From Streptomyces sp. NBC_01476 (GTDB taxonomy: Bacteria; Actinomycetota; Actinomycetes; Streptomycetales; Streptomycetaceae), in contig NZ_CP109446.1 in the NCBI RefSeq assembly GCF_036227265.1, positions 1,997,501 through 2,061,500 of the forward strand: a DNA stretch of 64,000 nucleotides, written 5' to 3'. Below are positions 8,675-17,619 of this stretch, piece after piece; positions within the stretch are counted from its first letter, which is position 1, and every line of letters starts with the position of its first letter. The notes below the pieces were generated by a model. It was not told the DNA's origin and searched no databases. It was given only the letters and a program-made list of their open reading frames with translations. The position numbers and the translations under genes were made by a program.

Positions 8675-8761
8675 GGATTACCCCGAGTGTCAGGATCTCT
8701 TGTCGATGCTTTGACTGTGTCTGGCTGGGCCCACCCGGTCTGTCCCGGAGCCCGGGACCGG

Positions 8762-9382
8762 CTACTTGATCAGGTAGATCGTGGCGAAGAGGCCGATCCA
8801 GACCACATCGACGAAGTGCCAGTAGTAGGACACGACGATGGCAGCGGTGGCCTGCTGGTGAGTGAACCGCTTGGCCGCGTAGGTGCGGCCGAGTACCAGC
8901 AGGAACGCGATCAGTCCGGCGGTCACGTGCAACCCGTGGAACCCGGTGGTCAGGTAGAACGCGGAGCCGTACGGGTCCGAGCTGAGCGAGATCCCGTCCT
9001 TCTTGACCAGGTTCGTGTACTCGAAGATCTGTCCGCCGACGAAGACCGCGCCCATGATGAAGGTCACGATGAACCACGAGCGGAGCTTCTTCACGTCGCC
9101 GCGCTCCGCGGCGAACACGCCCATCTGGCAGGTGAAGGACGAGAGCACCAGGATCGTGGTGTTCGTCGCCGAGAACGGCACGTTCAGCGCGTGCGCGTGT
9201 TCCTTCCAGAAGTCGGCACCCGTGACCGACCGAAGGGTGAAGTACATCGCGAAGAGGGCCGCGAAGAACATCAGCTCGGAGCTCAACCAGATGATGGTTC
9301 CGACGCTGGTGAGGTTCGGCCGGTTGACCGACGGGTGCGCGTGCCCGGTTTCTACTGCTGTTGCTGTCGCCACGTCCGACAT
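8762..9382 (-). CDS. ctaE: Cytochrome c oxidase subunit III
   Basis: 206 residues with about five transmembrane helices, the short actinobacterial form of subunit III. Recognisable segments are [29 protein letters not shown] and [19 protein letters not shown] at the very C-terminus. It stabilises subunit I of the aa3 oxidase. It heads the ctaE-qcrCAB block and is separated from ctaC-D-F by the receiver and L,D-transpeptidase genes. The upstream region (9383-9529) should hold its promoter; a TTGACA lies at 9435-9430 on the minus strand but without a clear -10 at normal spacing. Confidence 0.97.
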   Translation of the reverse strand: MSDVATATAVETGHAHPSVNRPNLTSVGTIIWLSSELMFFAALFAMYFTLRSVTGADFWKEHAHALNVPFSATNTTILVLSSFTCQMGVFAAERGDVKKLRSWFIVTFIMGAVFVGGQIFEYTNLVKKDGISLSSDPYGSAFYLTTGFHGLHVTAGLIAFLLVLGRTYAAKRFTHQQATAAIVVSYYWHFVDVVWIGLFATIYLIK

Positions 9383-9559
9383 TATGTCGGTCCCTTATCC
9401 GGCGCTCACTGCGGGGGTCCCCTTCGGTGTGTCAAGGCCCCGGCAGTGCGCGCGAGTCGGGATCCGGGCGCCACCCGAACGGGGTAACCCTTCTGGGAAA
9501 GGCGCTGGCGGGAGTAGCATCCCAGTCACTTGAGAATGCGTTCACGAGGAGGCACCAGG

Positions 9560-9979
9560 ATGCAGGCGACCGCCACCGTGCTGGTCTACAGCGACGACGC
9601 GAACACCCGGGAGCAGGTCCGGCTCGCCGTCGGCCGCAAGCCGGCCTCGGACCTGCCCGCGGTGGAGTACGTGGAGTGCGCGACGCTCCCCGCGGTCCTC
9701 GAACAGCTGGAACGCGGCGGCATCGATGTGTGCGTGCTGGACGGCGAGGCCAATCCGGCCGGCGGCATGGGCGTGTGCCGGCAGATCAAGGACGAGATCT
9801 TCCGCTGCCCGCCGGTGCTGGTGCTGATCGGCCGCCCGCAGGACGCGTGGCTGGCCACCTGGAGCCGCGCGGATGCCGCGGTGACCCACCCGGTGGACCC
9901 GGTGAACCTCAGCGACACCCTCGCCACCCTCCTCCGCCGCCGGATCACCCCGGCCGGAGCGGCGGTCGCGAGCCGGTAG
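9560..9979 (+). CDS. Atypical receiver-domain protein
   Basis: 139 residues forming one CheY-like domain with no output domain. An acidic pair (SDDAN, about 11-15) and a candidate phospho-acceptor aspartate (VCVLDGEAN) are present. The usual switch Thr/Ser region reads VLVLIGRP, and the conserved Lys-Pro is replaced by THPVD, so normal phosphorylation signalling is doubtful. The start at 9560 is chosen because GAGGAGG lies about 8 nt upstream; an ATG 30 bases earlier is also in frame. It is divergent from ctaE and may connect to respiratory control, but that is only inferred from position. Confidence 0.8.
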   Translation: MQATATVLVYSDDANTREQVRLAVGRKPASDLPAVEYVECATLPAVLEQLERGGIDVCVLDGEANPAGGMGVCRQIKDEIFRCPPVLVLIGRPQDAWLATWSRADAAVTHPVDPVNLSDTLATLLRRRITPAGAAVASR

Positions 9980-10033
9980 GACCCGGGCTCCCGTCGGCAG
10001 CGGGCCTGGGCGGCCGGCGGCGGAGGCGGGGAT

Positions 10034-11320
10034 TCAGGCGGTCTCGGGGCGGAGGCGGGCGGGGTCGGAGGCGGGGGTCTTGACCGCGTCGGCCTGTGTG
10101 CCGCTGCTGCCCGCGCCGAGGGCGCTGCCCTTCTGCCACTGGGCCCAGTCGAGGTTCCAGTCACCGAAGCCGTTGTCGAACGGCGTCATGGTGGGGCCCT
10201 GGCTGTTGACGACCTGGACGATGTCGCCCTGGCGCACATGGTCGAAGAACCAGTGCGCGTTGTCCGTGCTCATACCGGTGCATCCGTGGCTGACGTTGGC
10301 CGATCCCTGCGAACCCTCGGACCACGGCGCGGCGTGCACGTACTCACCGCTCCAGGTCACCCGGGTGGCCCAGTAGACCGGCAGATCGTAGGACTCCGAG
10401 CTGCCGGCGGCTATGCCGATGCTCTGGCTGGTCATCCGGACGAACGACTCCTTGCCCAGCACCACCTTGATGCCGTTGCGGGTGTCGAAGCCCGGCTTTC
10501 CGGTGGTGACCGGCAGGGTCTTGATCACCTTGCCGTTGTCCTTGAACGTCATCTGGTCGGTGCCGGCGTCGGTGAGCGCCTCGATCCGGTCCCCGGTGTG
10601 CAGCGTCAGCGACTTGTCGGCGCCGCCGTACAGCCCGTCCTGGACCCGTACCCCGCTGAGGTTGCTGGTGACGTCGATCTTGGCGTCGGCCGGCCAGTAG
10701 GTGCGCGGGCGGTAGTGGAGGGTCTTGTCGTCGACCCAGTACCAGGAGCCGGGCGCGGCCTGCGGCGACGCGCTCACGTGCAGGTTGCCCTCGACCACGG
10801 CGCGGGCGGCGCGGTCCTTGACCGGCCGGCTGAGTTCCGCGGTGACCGGCTGTCCGACGCCGTACGTACCGGCGTCCGGGCCGAAGGTCACGTGGAGTCC
10901 GGCGTCGGCCGGGGTGGTGTCGAACTCCATGGTCTTGCGGCCGGGGTGGCCGTCGGAGTCCTCGGTGCTGACCCGCACCGTGTAGTGCGCTCCTGCCGCC
11001 AGTGCCGTCGTGGAGTGCCAGCGCAGTCCGTCGGCGCTGAGTTCACCGCGCAGGTAGCGTCCTGCGGCGTCGGTGGCCGTGACATCGGTGATCCGGCCGC
11101 CGTCGTCCTTGACGGATACTTCCAGTGGCTTGTTCGGGTCCGCTTTGCCGCCCTTGGCCGCGGTGAACGCGACCTTGGCGGGGGCGTCGTAGGGCGAGGC
11201 GGCCAGCGGGTTCCCGCCTCCACTGCACGCGGTGAGCCCCACCGCGAGGGGCGCTATGAGAAGCGCGCAGCTCAGCGCCGTACGGCGCCGGGGTTTGAGG
11301 CTCAAGCGAAAGTGGTTCAT
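10034..11320 (-). CDS. Lipoprotein L,D-transpeptidase (YkuD domain)
   Basis: 428 residues. The signal peptide ends in a lipobox LTAC with lipidated Cys32. Two Ig-like regions (about 45-135 and 140-245) precede a YkuD catalytic domain whose nucleophile is C347 in SHGCTGM, with H345 adjacent. The layout resembles mycobacterial LdtMt2-type enzymes, which make 3-3 cross-links in peptidoglycan or attach substrates to it outside the membrane. The gene lies alone between ctaE and the ctaCDF operon on the same strand; a terminator upstream (11415-11444) argues for its own promoter. Confidence 0.95.
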   Translation of the reverse strand: MNHFRLSLKPRRRTALSCALLIAPLAVGLTACSGGGNPLAASPYDAPAKVAFTAAKGGKADPNKPLEVSVKDDGGRITDVTATDAAGRYLRGELSADGLRWHSTTALAAGAHYTVRVSTEDSDGHPGRKTMEFDTTPADAGLHVTFGPDAGTYGVGQPVTAELSRPVKDRAARAVVEGNLHVSASPQAAPGSWYWVDDKTLHYRPRTYWPADAKIDVTSNLSGVRVQDGLYGGADKSLTLHTGDRIEALTDAGTDQMTFKDNGKVIKTLPVTTGKPGFDTRNGIKVVLGKESFVRMTSQSIGIAAGSSESYDLPVYWATRVTWSGEYVHAAPWSEGSQGSANVSHGCTGMSTDNAHWFFDHVRQGDIVQVVNSQGPTMTPFDNGFGDWNLDWAQWQKGSALGAGSSGTQADAVKTPASDPARLRPETA

Positions 11321-11414
11321 GCGATCACGCTATGAACGCCACTGGTGATGCGCGCGGGGAGCGCGTGCAAACGAGTGGGGCTTTGAGCGTGTCGCTTGCG
11401 CTGGACGCGCGGAA

Positions 11415-11444
11415 GGGCCCCGGCACCGTACGGTGTCGGGGCCC
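11415..11444 (-). terminator. Terminator of the ctaCDF operon
   Basis: 14-bp stem gggccccggcaccg / cggtgtcggggccc with one G-U pair and a TA loop, about 20 nt past the ctaF stop. Confidence 0.8.
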
Positions 11445-11465
11445 TCCGGCAGGAGTGAGCGCGGT

Positions 11466-11864
11466 CTACTGCGTGCGGTCCTCGCCCCGGTAGTACTCGA
11501 AGGTCCAGCCGAAGATGCCCATCAGCGCGAACGGCAGCGCGAAGAAGAACAGCCACCAGCCGAAGATGATGCCGAGGAAGCCGAGCGCCCCGCCGCCCGC
11601 CAGGAAGAGCGGCTGCCAGCTGTGCGGGCTGAAGAAGCCCACCTCACCGGCGTCGTCGGCGACGTCCGCGTCCTCGCGGTCCTGTGCTCCGTTGTCCGCC
11701 CGGCGGGCGGTGAAGGACAGGTAGAAGCCGATCATCGTGGTCAGCCCGAAGGACAGGAAGAGCGCCGTGGTACCGACGGTCTCCTTGGACCACAGGCCGT
11801 AGACGATGGCCGAGGCCAGCATGAAGACGGCCAGGCCGAGGAACATCTTGCCCTGGATCTTCAC
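11466..11864 (-). CDS. ctaF: Cytochrome c oxidase subunit IV (actinobacterial)
   Basis: 132 residues with four predicted helices (about 6-24, 33-52, 86-103, 105-122) separated by an acidic loop [16 protein letters not shown]. This small subunit is specific to actinobacterial aa3 oxidases. The GTG start at 11864 overlaps the ctaD stop by four bases (GTGA), which rules out the longer upstream reading and shows translational coupling. Last gene of ctaC-ctaD-ctaF. Confidence 0.95.
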   Translation of the reverse strand: MKIQGKMFLGLAVFMLASAIVYGLWSKETVGTTALFLSFGLTTMIGFYLSFTARRADNGAQDREDADVADDAGEVGFFSPHSWQPLFLAGGGALGFLGIIFGWWLFFFALPFALMGIFGWTFEYYRGEDRTQ

Positions 11865-13600
11865 TTGCCCTCCTCCGAGCTCTCCGCGCCGGCGAGCGCC
11901 TTGTCCGGGGTGTGCGCCAGCAGCTCGGCCGCCGCGATCTCCGGGTGGTGCAGGTCGAACGCCGGGGATTCGGAGCGGATCCGCGGCAGGGTGAGGAAGT
12001 TGTGCCGCGGCGGCGGGCAGGAGGTCGCCCACTCCAGCGAACGGCCGTAACCCCACGGGTCGTCGACCTCGACCTTCTTGCCGTACTTCGCCGTCTTCCA
12101 CACGTTGTAGAGGAACGGCAGGATCGACAGGCCGAGCAGGAACGAGCTGATCGTCGAGACGGTGTTCAGCGTGGTGAACCCGTCAGCGGCCAGATAGTCC
12201 GCGTACCGGCGGGGCATGCCCTCCGCGCCCAGCCAGTGCTGGACCAGGAAGGTGCCGTGGAAGCCGAAGAAGAGCGTCCAGAAGGTGATCTTGCCGAGCC
12301 GCTCGTCCAGCATCTTGCCGGTCATCTTCGGCCACCAGAAGTGGAAGCCGGCGAACATCGCGAAGACCACCGTGCCGAAGACCACGTAGTGGAAGTGCGC
12401 CACCACGAAGTACGAGTCGGAGACGTGGAAGTCCAGCGGTGGGGCGGCCAGGATGACACCGGTCAGACCACCGAAGGCGAAGGTGATCAGGAAGCCGATG
12501 GCCCAGAGCATCGGTGTCTCGAAACTCAGTGAGCCCTTCCACATCGTGCCGATCCAGTTGAAGAACTTCACCCCGGTGGGCACCGCGATGAGGAACGTCA
12601 TGAAGGAGAAGAACGGCAGCAGCACTCCGCCGGTGACGTACATGTGGTGCGCCCACACGGTCACCGACAGACCGGCGATGGAAATGGTCGCCGCGACCAG
12701 ACCGATGTAACCGAACATCGGCTTGCGGCTGAATACCGGAATGACCTCGGAGATGATGCCGAAGAACGGCAGCGCGATGATGTACACCTCTGGGTGTCCG
12801 AAGAACCAGAAGAGGTGCTGCCACAGCAACGCTCCGCCGTTGGCCGAGTCGAAGATGTGGGCGCCGAATTTTCGGTCGGCTTCGAGCGCGAGCAGCGCGG
12901 CGGCCAGCACCGGGAAGGCGAGCAGCACCAGGACGGCGGTCAGCAGCACGTTCCAGCAGAAGATCGGCATCCGGAACATCGTCATGCCGGGGGCGCGCAT
13001 GCAGATGATCGTAGTGATGAAGTTGACCGCGCCGAGGATGGTGCCGAAGCCGGAAAGCGCCAGACCCATGATCCACATGTCGCTGCCGACGCCGGGCGAG
13101 TGCACGACGTTGGAGAGCGGGGAGTACGCGAACCAGCCGAAGTCGGCGGCGCCCTGCGGGGTGACGAAGCCGCCGACCGCGATCAGCGAGCCGAACAGGT
13201 AGAGCCAGTAGGCGAACATGTTCAGCCGCGGGAACGCCACGTCGGGCGCGCCGATCTGCAGCGGCATGATCCAGTTGGTGAAGCCGGCGAAGAGCGGAGT
13301 CGCGAACATCAGCAGCATCACGGTGCCGTGCATCGTGAAGGCCTGGTTGTACTGCTCGTTCGACAGGAACTGATTGCCCGGCCGGGCCAGTTCGGCGCGC
13401 ATCAGCAGCGCCAGCACGCCGCCGATGAGGAAGAAGACGAACGACGTGATCAGGTACAGGCTGCCGATGGTCTTGTGGTCCGTGGTGGTCAGCCAGGTGA
13501 TCACCACCGACCCGGGCTTCCTCGGCTTGACCGGGAGTTCGTCCGCGTAGGAGTCGTCCTCGACGGGGGCCGCCCCCGCGGGTTCGTTGAGAATGCTCAT
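11861..13600 (-). CDS. ctaD: Cytochrome c oxidase subunit I
   Basis: 579 residues, about twelve helices. Heme-copper ligands are present: H91 (heme a), H269 with cross-linked Y273 (GHPEVY, CuB), H318 and H319 (AHHMY, CuB), H402 and H404 (AHFHY, hemes a3 and a). It catalyses oxygen reduction and proton pumping. The start at 13600 (MSILNEPAG) overlaps the ctaC stop (ATGA). The hydrophilic C-terminal extension (about 540-579) is usual in this phylum. Confidence 0.98.
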   Translation of the reverse strand: MSILNEPAGAAPVEDDSYADELPVKPRKPGSVVITWLTTTDHKTIGSLYLITSFVFFLIGGVLALLMRAELARPGNQFLSNEQYNQAFTMHGTVMLLMFATPLFAGFTNWIMPLQIGAPDVAFPRLNMFAYWLYLFGSLIAVGGFVTPQGAADFGWFAYSPLSNVVHSPGVGSDMWIMGLALSGFGTILGAVNFITTIICMRAPGMTMFRMPIFCWNVLLTAVLVLLAFPVLAAALLALEADRKFGAHIFDSANGGALLWQHLFWFFGHPEVYIIALPFFGIISEVIPVFSRKPMFGYIGLVAATISIAGLSVTVWAHHMYVTGGVLLPFFSFMTFLIAVPTGVKFFNWIGTMWKGSLSFETPMLWAIGFLITFAFGGLTGVILAAPPLDFHVSDSYFVVAHFHYVVFGTVVFAMFAGFHFWWPKMTGKMLDERLGKITFWTLFFGFHGTFLVQHWLGAEGMPRRYADYLAADGFTTLNTVSTISSFLLGLSILPFLYNVWKTAKYGKKVEVDDPWGYGRSLEWATSCPPPRHNFLTLPRIRSESPAFDLHHPEIAAAELLAHTPDKALAGAESSEEGK

Positions 13601-14556
13601 GTCGTCTTGGGCTCCGAGTTCTTCGCGTTGCCCGTGGTGGCGACGCCCGCCGGGATGTACCCGGTCTGGCCCTCCGCCGCCAGGTCCTTGAGGTGCTGCT
13701 GGTACTGCTCGGGCGTCACGACATGCACGTTGAAGAGCATCCGGGAGTGGTCGACACCGCAGAGCTCCGCGCACTTGCCGCGGAAGGTGCCGAGCTTGTC
13801 CGGCGTCACCTGGAAGACGTTGGTGTGGCCGGGGATGACGTCCATCTTCATCAGGAACGGGATCACCCAGAACGAGTGGATGACGTCCCGCGAGGTGAGC
13901 ACGAAGCGCACTGTCTGGCCCTCGGGCAGCCAGAGCGTCGGGCCCGGGTCACCGGTGTCCGGGTCCTTGGTCGCCGGAGTGCCGACGTCGTAGACACCCT
14001 CGGCACCGGCCGGGAAGAGCAGCTTGTTCGTCGGGATCTGGGACAGGTTCGGCGGCACGTTCGCGCCGGTCGCCGGGTCGCCGTCCACGTTCTCGACGTA
14101 GTTGAAGCCCCAGCTCCACTGGAAGCCGACCACGTTGATGATGTGCTGCGGCTTCTTCGACGTGTCCAGCAGCTTCGACTCGTCGCGGGCGGTGAAGTAG
14201 AAGAGCACCGCGATCACGATGATCGGAACGATGGTGTAGAGCGCCTCGAGCGGCATGTTGTAGCGGGTCTGCGGAGGGACCTCGATCTTGGTCCGGCTGC
14301 GCCGGTGGAAGATCACACTCCACAGGATCAAGCCCCAGACGAGCGCGCCCGTCACCAGTGCGGCGGCCCAGGAGCCCTGCCACAGGGCGAGGATCCTGGG
14401 TGCCTGTTCCGTGGCCGGGCTGGGCATGCCGAGGCGGGGGTAGTCCTTGTAAGAGCAACCCGTGGCGGTCGCAAGGACCAGGCCCGCGGCCAGCGCCTGC
14501 GGCAGCCATCGCCGCATCGGGCGCCGCGACGAGCGGTCGGAGCCGTTGGGACTCAC
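13597..14556 (-). CDS. ctaC: Cytochrome c oxidase subunit II (lipoprotein)
   Basis: 319 residues. An N-terminal signal with lipobox TATGC gives lipidated Cys34, followed by two membrane helices (about 62-82 and 105-122) and the CuA domain. CuA ligands fit H227, C262 and C266 (CAELC), H270 and M273. It receives electrons from QcrC and passes them to heme a. GTG at 14556 is chosen because GGAAGG lies six bases upstream; longer in-frame readings lack such a site. It is the first gene of ctaC-ctaD-ctaF, so the operon promoter should lie in 14557-14817. Confidence 0.97.
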   Translation of the reverse strand: MSPNGSDRSSRRPMRRWLPQALAAGLVLATATGCSYKDYPRLGMPSPATEQAPRILALWQGSWAAALVTGALVWGLILWSVIFHRRSRTKIEVPPQTRYNMPLEALYTIVPIIVIAVLFYFTARDESKLLDTSKKPQHIINVVGFQWSWGFNYVENVDGDPATGANVPPNLSQIPTNKLLFPAGAEGVYDVGTPATKDPDTGDPGPTLWLPEGQTVRFVLTSRDVIHSFWVIPFLMKMDVIPGHTNVFQVTPDKLGTFRGKCAELCGVDHSRMLFNVHVVTPEQYQQHLKDLAAEGQTGYIPAGVATTGNAKNSEPKTT

Positions 14557-14817
14557 GTAGCGCCTTCCCGAGAGTCTCGGCCGCGCGCTGAAGAGTGTTC
14601 CGGCCGTCTGCTGGTCGGTCGGCCCGCGCGCGGGCAAATGAGGTGTGGATGTTTATGCGGACCAAACCCTACTGGACGCTATTTGGGGTCACGCGGGGAG
14701 GGGGTCCAACGCGCCGGGGCTCACCCCGAAGGGGTGGAATCCCGCGCTCCGCAGGTCATCTGACACCGCGCCGAGGGGTGTTCCGCTCCGTCCTGGTCCG
14801 GGTTGTAGCGTTTCGGC
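14557..14817. promoter_or_regulatory. Divergent promoter region, ctaC and cysteine desulfurase
   Basis: A 261-bp spacer without a supported gene. It contains an AT-richer patch around 14645-14690 on the ctaC side and TGTAGCGT close to the ATG of the desulfurase gene. No box is strong enough to assign with certainty. Confidence 0.4.
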
Positions 14818-16206
14818 ATGCCCTACTTCGACACGGCTTCGGCCGCTGAGCTGCATCCGGTGGCACGCCAGGCTCTGGTCGCGGCCCTGGACGAGGGGTG
14901 GGCGGACCCGGCGCGGCTCTACCGCGAGGGCCGGCGGGCCCGGCTGCTGCTGGACGCGGCCCGGGAGGCCGCCGCCGAGGCGGTGGGCTGCCGCCCCGAC
15001 GAGTTGGTGTTCACTCCTTCGGGGACCCGGGCGCTGCACTCCGCGGTGGCCGGCGCCGCCGCCGGCCGCCGCCGTACCGGCCGCCATGTCGTGCTCTCCG
15101 CGGTGGAGCACTCCGCGGTGCTGCACGCCGCCGAGCCGTTCGACACAGCACAGGTGGGGGTGGACCGCACCGGCCGCGTCGATCCGGGTGCGTTCGCCGC
15201 CGCGCTGCGGGCCGACACCGCGCTGGCGTGCCTGCAGTCCGCCAACCACGAGGTGGGTACGGTGCAGCCGGTCGCCGAGGTGGCCGAGGCGTGCCGGGCG
15301 GCGGGGGTGCCGCTGCTGGTGGACGCGGCGCAGTCACTGGCCTGGGGTCCGGTGGACGGCGGCTGGTCACTGCTGGCGGGGAGCGCGCACAAGTGGGGCG
15401 GGCCGCCAGGGGTGGGACTGCTGGTGGTCCGCAAGGGGACCCGGTACGCGCCCCAGGAGCCCGCGGACGAGCGGGAGTCGGGACGGTCGCCGGGCTTTGA
15501 GAACCTGCCGGCCGTGGTGGCCGCGGCGGCTTCGCTGCGAGCGGTACGGGAGGGGGCGGAGGCGGAGGCGGCCCGGCTGTCCGCGCTGGTGGAGCGGATC
15601 AGGGCCCGGGTGCCGCAACTCGTCCCCGACGTCGAGGTGGTGGGGCACGAGCGGCTGCGGCTGCCGCACATGGTCACCTTCTCCTGCCTCTACGTGGACG
15701 GTGAGGCGCTGCTGACCGGGCTCGACCGGGCCGGCTTCTCGGTGTCGTCGGGTTCGTCGTGCACGTCGAGCACGCTCACCCCGAGCCATGTGCTCAAGGC
15801 GATGGGCGTGCTCTCGGAGGGCAATGTGCGGGTCTCACTGCCGGCCGGCACCACCGAGGAGGAGGTGGACCGTTTCCTGGCGGTGCTGCCGGGGGTGGTC
15901 GCGGAGGTACGCGGGCGGCTGGGCGCGCCGGCCGGGGAGCCGGGCCCCGCGGCGGCCGCGGACCGCGGCGAGGGCCCGGGCGAGGGTCTGCTGGTGGACT
16001 CGCTCGGCAAGCTCTGCCCGATCCCGGTGATCGACCTGGCCCGGGTGATCGGCGATGTGCCGGTCGGCGGCCTGGTCACCGTACTGTCCGACGACGAGGC
16101 CGCCCGGCTGGACATCCCGGCGTGGTGCGCGATGCGCGACCAGGAGTACGTGGGCGAGCGGCCGGCCGAACGCGGCACCGCCTATGTGGTGCGGCGCCGC
16201 GTCTGA
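14818..16206 (+). CDS. Cysteine desulfurase fused to a TusA sulfur-carrier domain
   Basis: 462 residues. Residues 1-370 are a NifS/IscS-like enzyme: H98 stacks on PLP, K192 in SAHKWGG binds PLP, and C315 in SGSSCTSSTLTPSHVL is the persulfide cysteine. A Pro/Ala/Gly linker (about 370-390) leads to a TusA/SirA domain with the diagnostic CPIPV (C400). The enzyme should take sulfur from cysteine and hand it to its own TusA cysteine, then to a thiolation or Fe-S pathway. The target is not visible; erpA and adoK lie near, and Mo-cofactor or tRNA thiolation are also possible. Confidence 0.93.
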   Translation: MPYFDTASAAELHPVARQALVAALDEGWADPARLYREGRRARLLLDAAREAAAEAVGCRPDELVFTPSGTRALHSAVAGAAAGRRRTGRHVVLSAVEHSAVLHAAEPFDTAQVGVDRTGRVDPGAFAAALRADTALACLQSANHEVGTVQPVAEVAEACRAAGVPLLVDAAQSLAWGPVDGGWSLLAGSAHKWGGPPGVGLLVVRKGTRYAPQEPADERESGRSPGFENLPAVVAAAASLRAVREGAEAEAARLSALVERIRARVPQLVPDVEVVGHERLRLPHMVTFSCLYVDGEALLTGLDRAGFSVSSGSSCTSSTLTPSHVLKAMGVLSEGNVRVSLPAGTTEEEVDRFLAVLPGVVAEVRGRLGAPAGEPGPAAAADRGEGPGEGLLVDSLGKLCPIPVIDLARVIGDVPVGGLVTVLSDDEAARLDIPAWCAMRDQEYVGERPAERGTAYVVRRRV

Positions 16207-16232
16207 AGCAGGGCGTCGTCCGGCGCTCAGGG

Positions 16233-17210
16233 TCAGCCGCGCAGGTGCAGGCGGACCTCGTCCGCGGCCTCGTCGCCGTACGCCTTGGTGAAGCGCTCCA
16301 TGAAGTGGCCGCGGCGCAGCTCGTACTCCTGGGTGCCCAGCGTCTCGATGACGAGGGTGGCCAGCATGCAGCCGACCTGCGCGGCGCGCTCCAGGCCGAC
16401 GCCCCAGGCCAGGCCGGACAGGAAGCCGGCCCGGAAGCCGTCGCCGACGCCGGTCGGGTCGACCTTGGCCTCTTCCTCGGCGCAGCCGACCTCGATGGCC
16501 GGCTCGCCCTTGCGCTCGATGCGCACGCCCTGCGCGCCCAGCGTGGTGACGCGGGTCTCCACCCGGTCCAGGATCTCCTCGGCGGACCAGCCGGTCTTGC
16601 TCTCGATCAGGCCCTTCTCGTACTCGTTGTTGAACAGGTACGCGGCGCCGTCGACCAGTATCCGGATGTCCTCGCCGTCCATCCGGGCGATCTGCTGGGA
16701 GAAGTCGGCGGCGAAGGGGATGCCCCGGGAGCGGCACTCCTCGGTGTGCCGGAGCATCGCCTCCGGGTCGTCGGCGCCGATGGAGACCAGGTCGAGGCCG
16801 CCGACCCGCTCGGCGACCGCCTGCAGCTCGATCTGCCGGGCTTCGCTCATGGCGCCGGTGTAGAAGGAGCCGATCTGGTTGTGGTCGCTGTCGGTGGTGC
16901 AGATGAAGCGGGCGGTGTGCAGCACCTCGGAGATGCGCACCGAGGAGGTGTCCACGCCGTGCCGGTCCAGCCAGGCCCGGTACTCGCCGAAGTCGTTGCC
17001 GGCCGCGCCGACCAGGATCGGCCGGGTGCCGAGCTGCCCCATGCCGAAGCAGATGTTGGCGCCGACCCCGCCGCGCCGCACGTCGAGCGCGTCGACGAGG
17101 AAGGAGAGCGACACCGTGTGCAGCTGATCGGCGACCAGCTGGTCGGAGAACCGGCCGGGGAAGGTCATCAAATGGTCGGTGGCGATGGATCCGGTGACGG
17201 CGATGCGCAC
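16233..17210 (-). CDS. adoK: PfkB-family kinase, adenosine kinase-like
   Basis: 325 residues. The PfkB second signature is DPTGVGDGFRAGF (251-263) with catalytic base D257. The N-terminal run MRIAVTGSIATDHLMTFPGR and phrases such as SFYTGAMSEAR and AADFSQQIARM are, as I remember it, nearly the same as M. tuberculosis adenosine kinase AdoK (Rv2202c), and the gene position is the same. Adenosine salvage is therefore the best call, though many databases say only carbohydrate kinase. GTG at 17210 follows AGGAG at about 9 nt; longer readings upstream lack a ribosome site. Confidence 0.9.
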   Translation of the reverse strand: MRIAVTGSIATDHLMTFPGRFSDQLVADQLHTVSLSFLVDALDVRRGGVGANICFGMGQLGTRPILVGAAGNDFGEYRAWLDRHGVDTSSVRISEVLHTARFICTTDSDHNQIGSFYTGAMSEARQIELQAVAERVGGLDLVSIGADDPEAMLRHTEECRSRGIPFAADFSQQIARMDGEDIRILVDGAAYLFNNEYEKGLIESKTGWSAEEILDRVETRVTTLGAQGVRIERKGEPAIEVGCAEEEAKVDPTGVGDGFRAGFLSGLAWGVGLERAAQVGCMLATLVIETLGTQEYELRRGHFMERFTKAYGDEAADEVRLHLRG

Positions 17211-17305
17211 GGCGGGAGCTCCTGTAGGCGGGGAATCGTACGACACGGCGAAACTACCTGATAGTAGGGCTTTCTCCTGCCGTACCACATGCCTAGGGTC
17301 GAGGT

Positions 17306-17521
17306 ATGAGCATCGACCCGCCAGTCGTCCTGCCCTCCTCCTCGCTCGCCGAACCCGACTCGCTGGAGCAGTTGATCGGTGACTGCCGGCACATGGCACA
17401 GCACTGGAAAACCCCGGCCGCGAAGACCGGGGAAAAGATCGGCCCGGCCGGTTTGCACGGCATCACTGTGCCACCCTCCTCGGTCCATGTGGTGGACGGG
17501 ATGGCGGAATTCGGCGATTGA
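17306..17521 (+). CDS. Small hypothetical protein (71 aa)
   Basis: ATG at 17306 preceded by GTCGAGG. The protein starts MSIDPPVVLPSSSLAEPDS and ends HVVDGMAEFGD, hydrophilic with no motif I recognise. It fills the spacer between divergent adoK and the next gene, and codon use looks coding-like, but the antisense strand is also open here. Treated as a plausible small gene, not proven. Confidence 0.45.
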   Translation: MSIDPPVVLPSSSLAEPDSLEQLIGDCRHMAQHWKTPAAKTGEKIGPAGLHGITVPPSSVHVVDGMAEFGD

Positions 17522-17619
17522 CTTCCGGCTCCCGCCGCTCCACCGCCGCCGGGGAACCGGATCGGGGTGCGTCGCGTCACATCGGCACCTGACGGTATTC
17601 GGAGCCGAAGGAGTACGCG

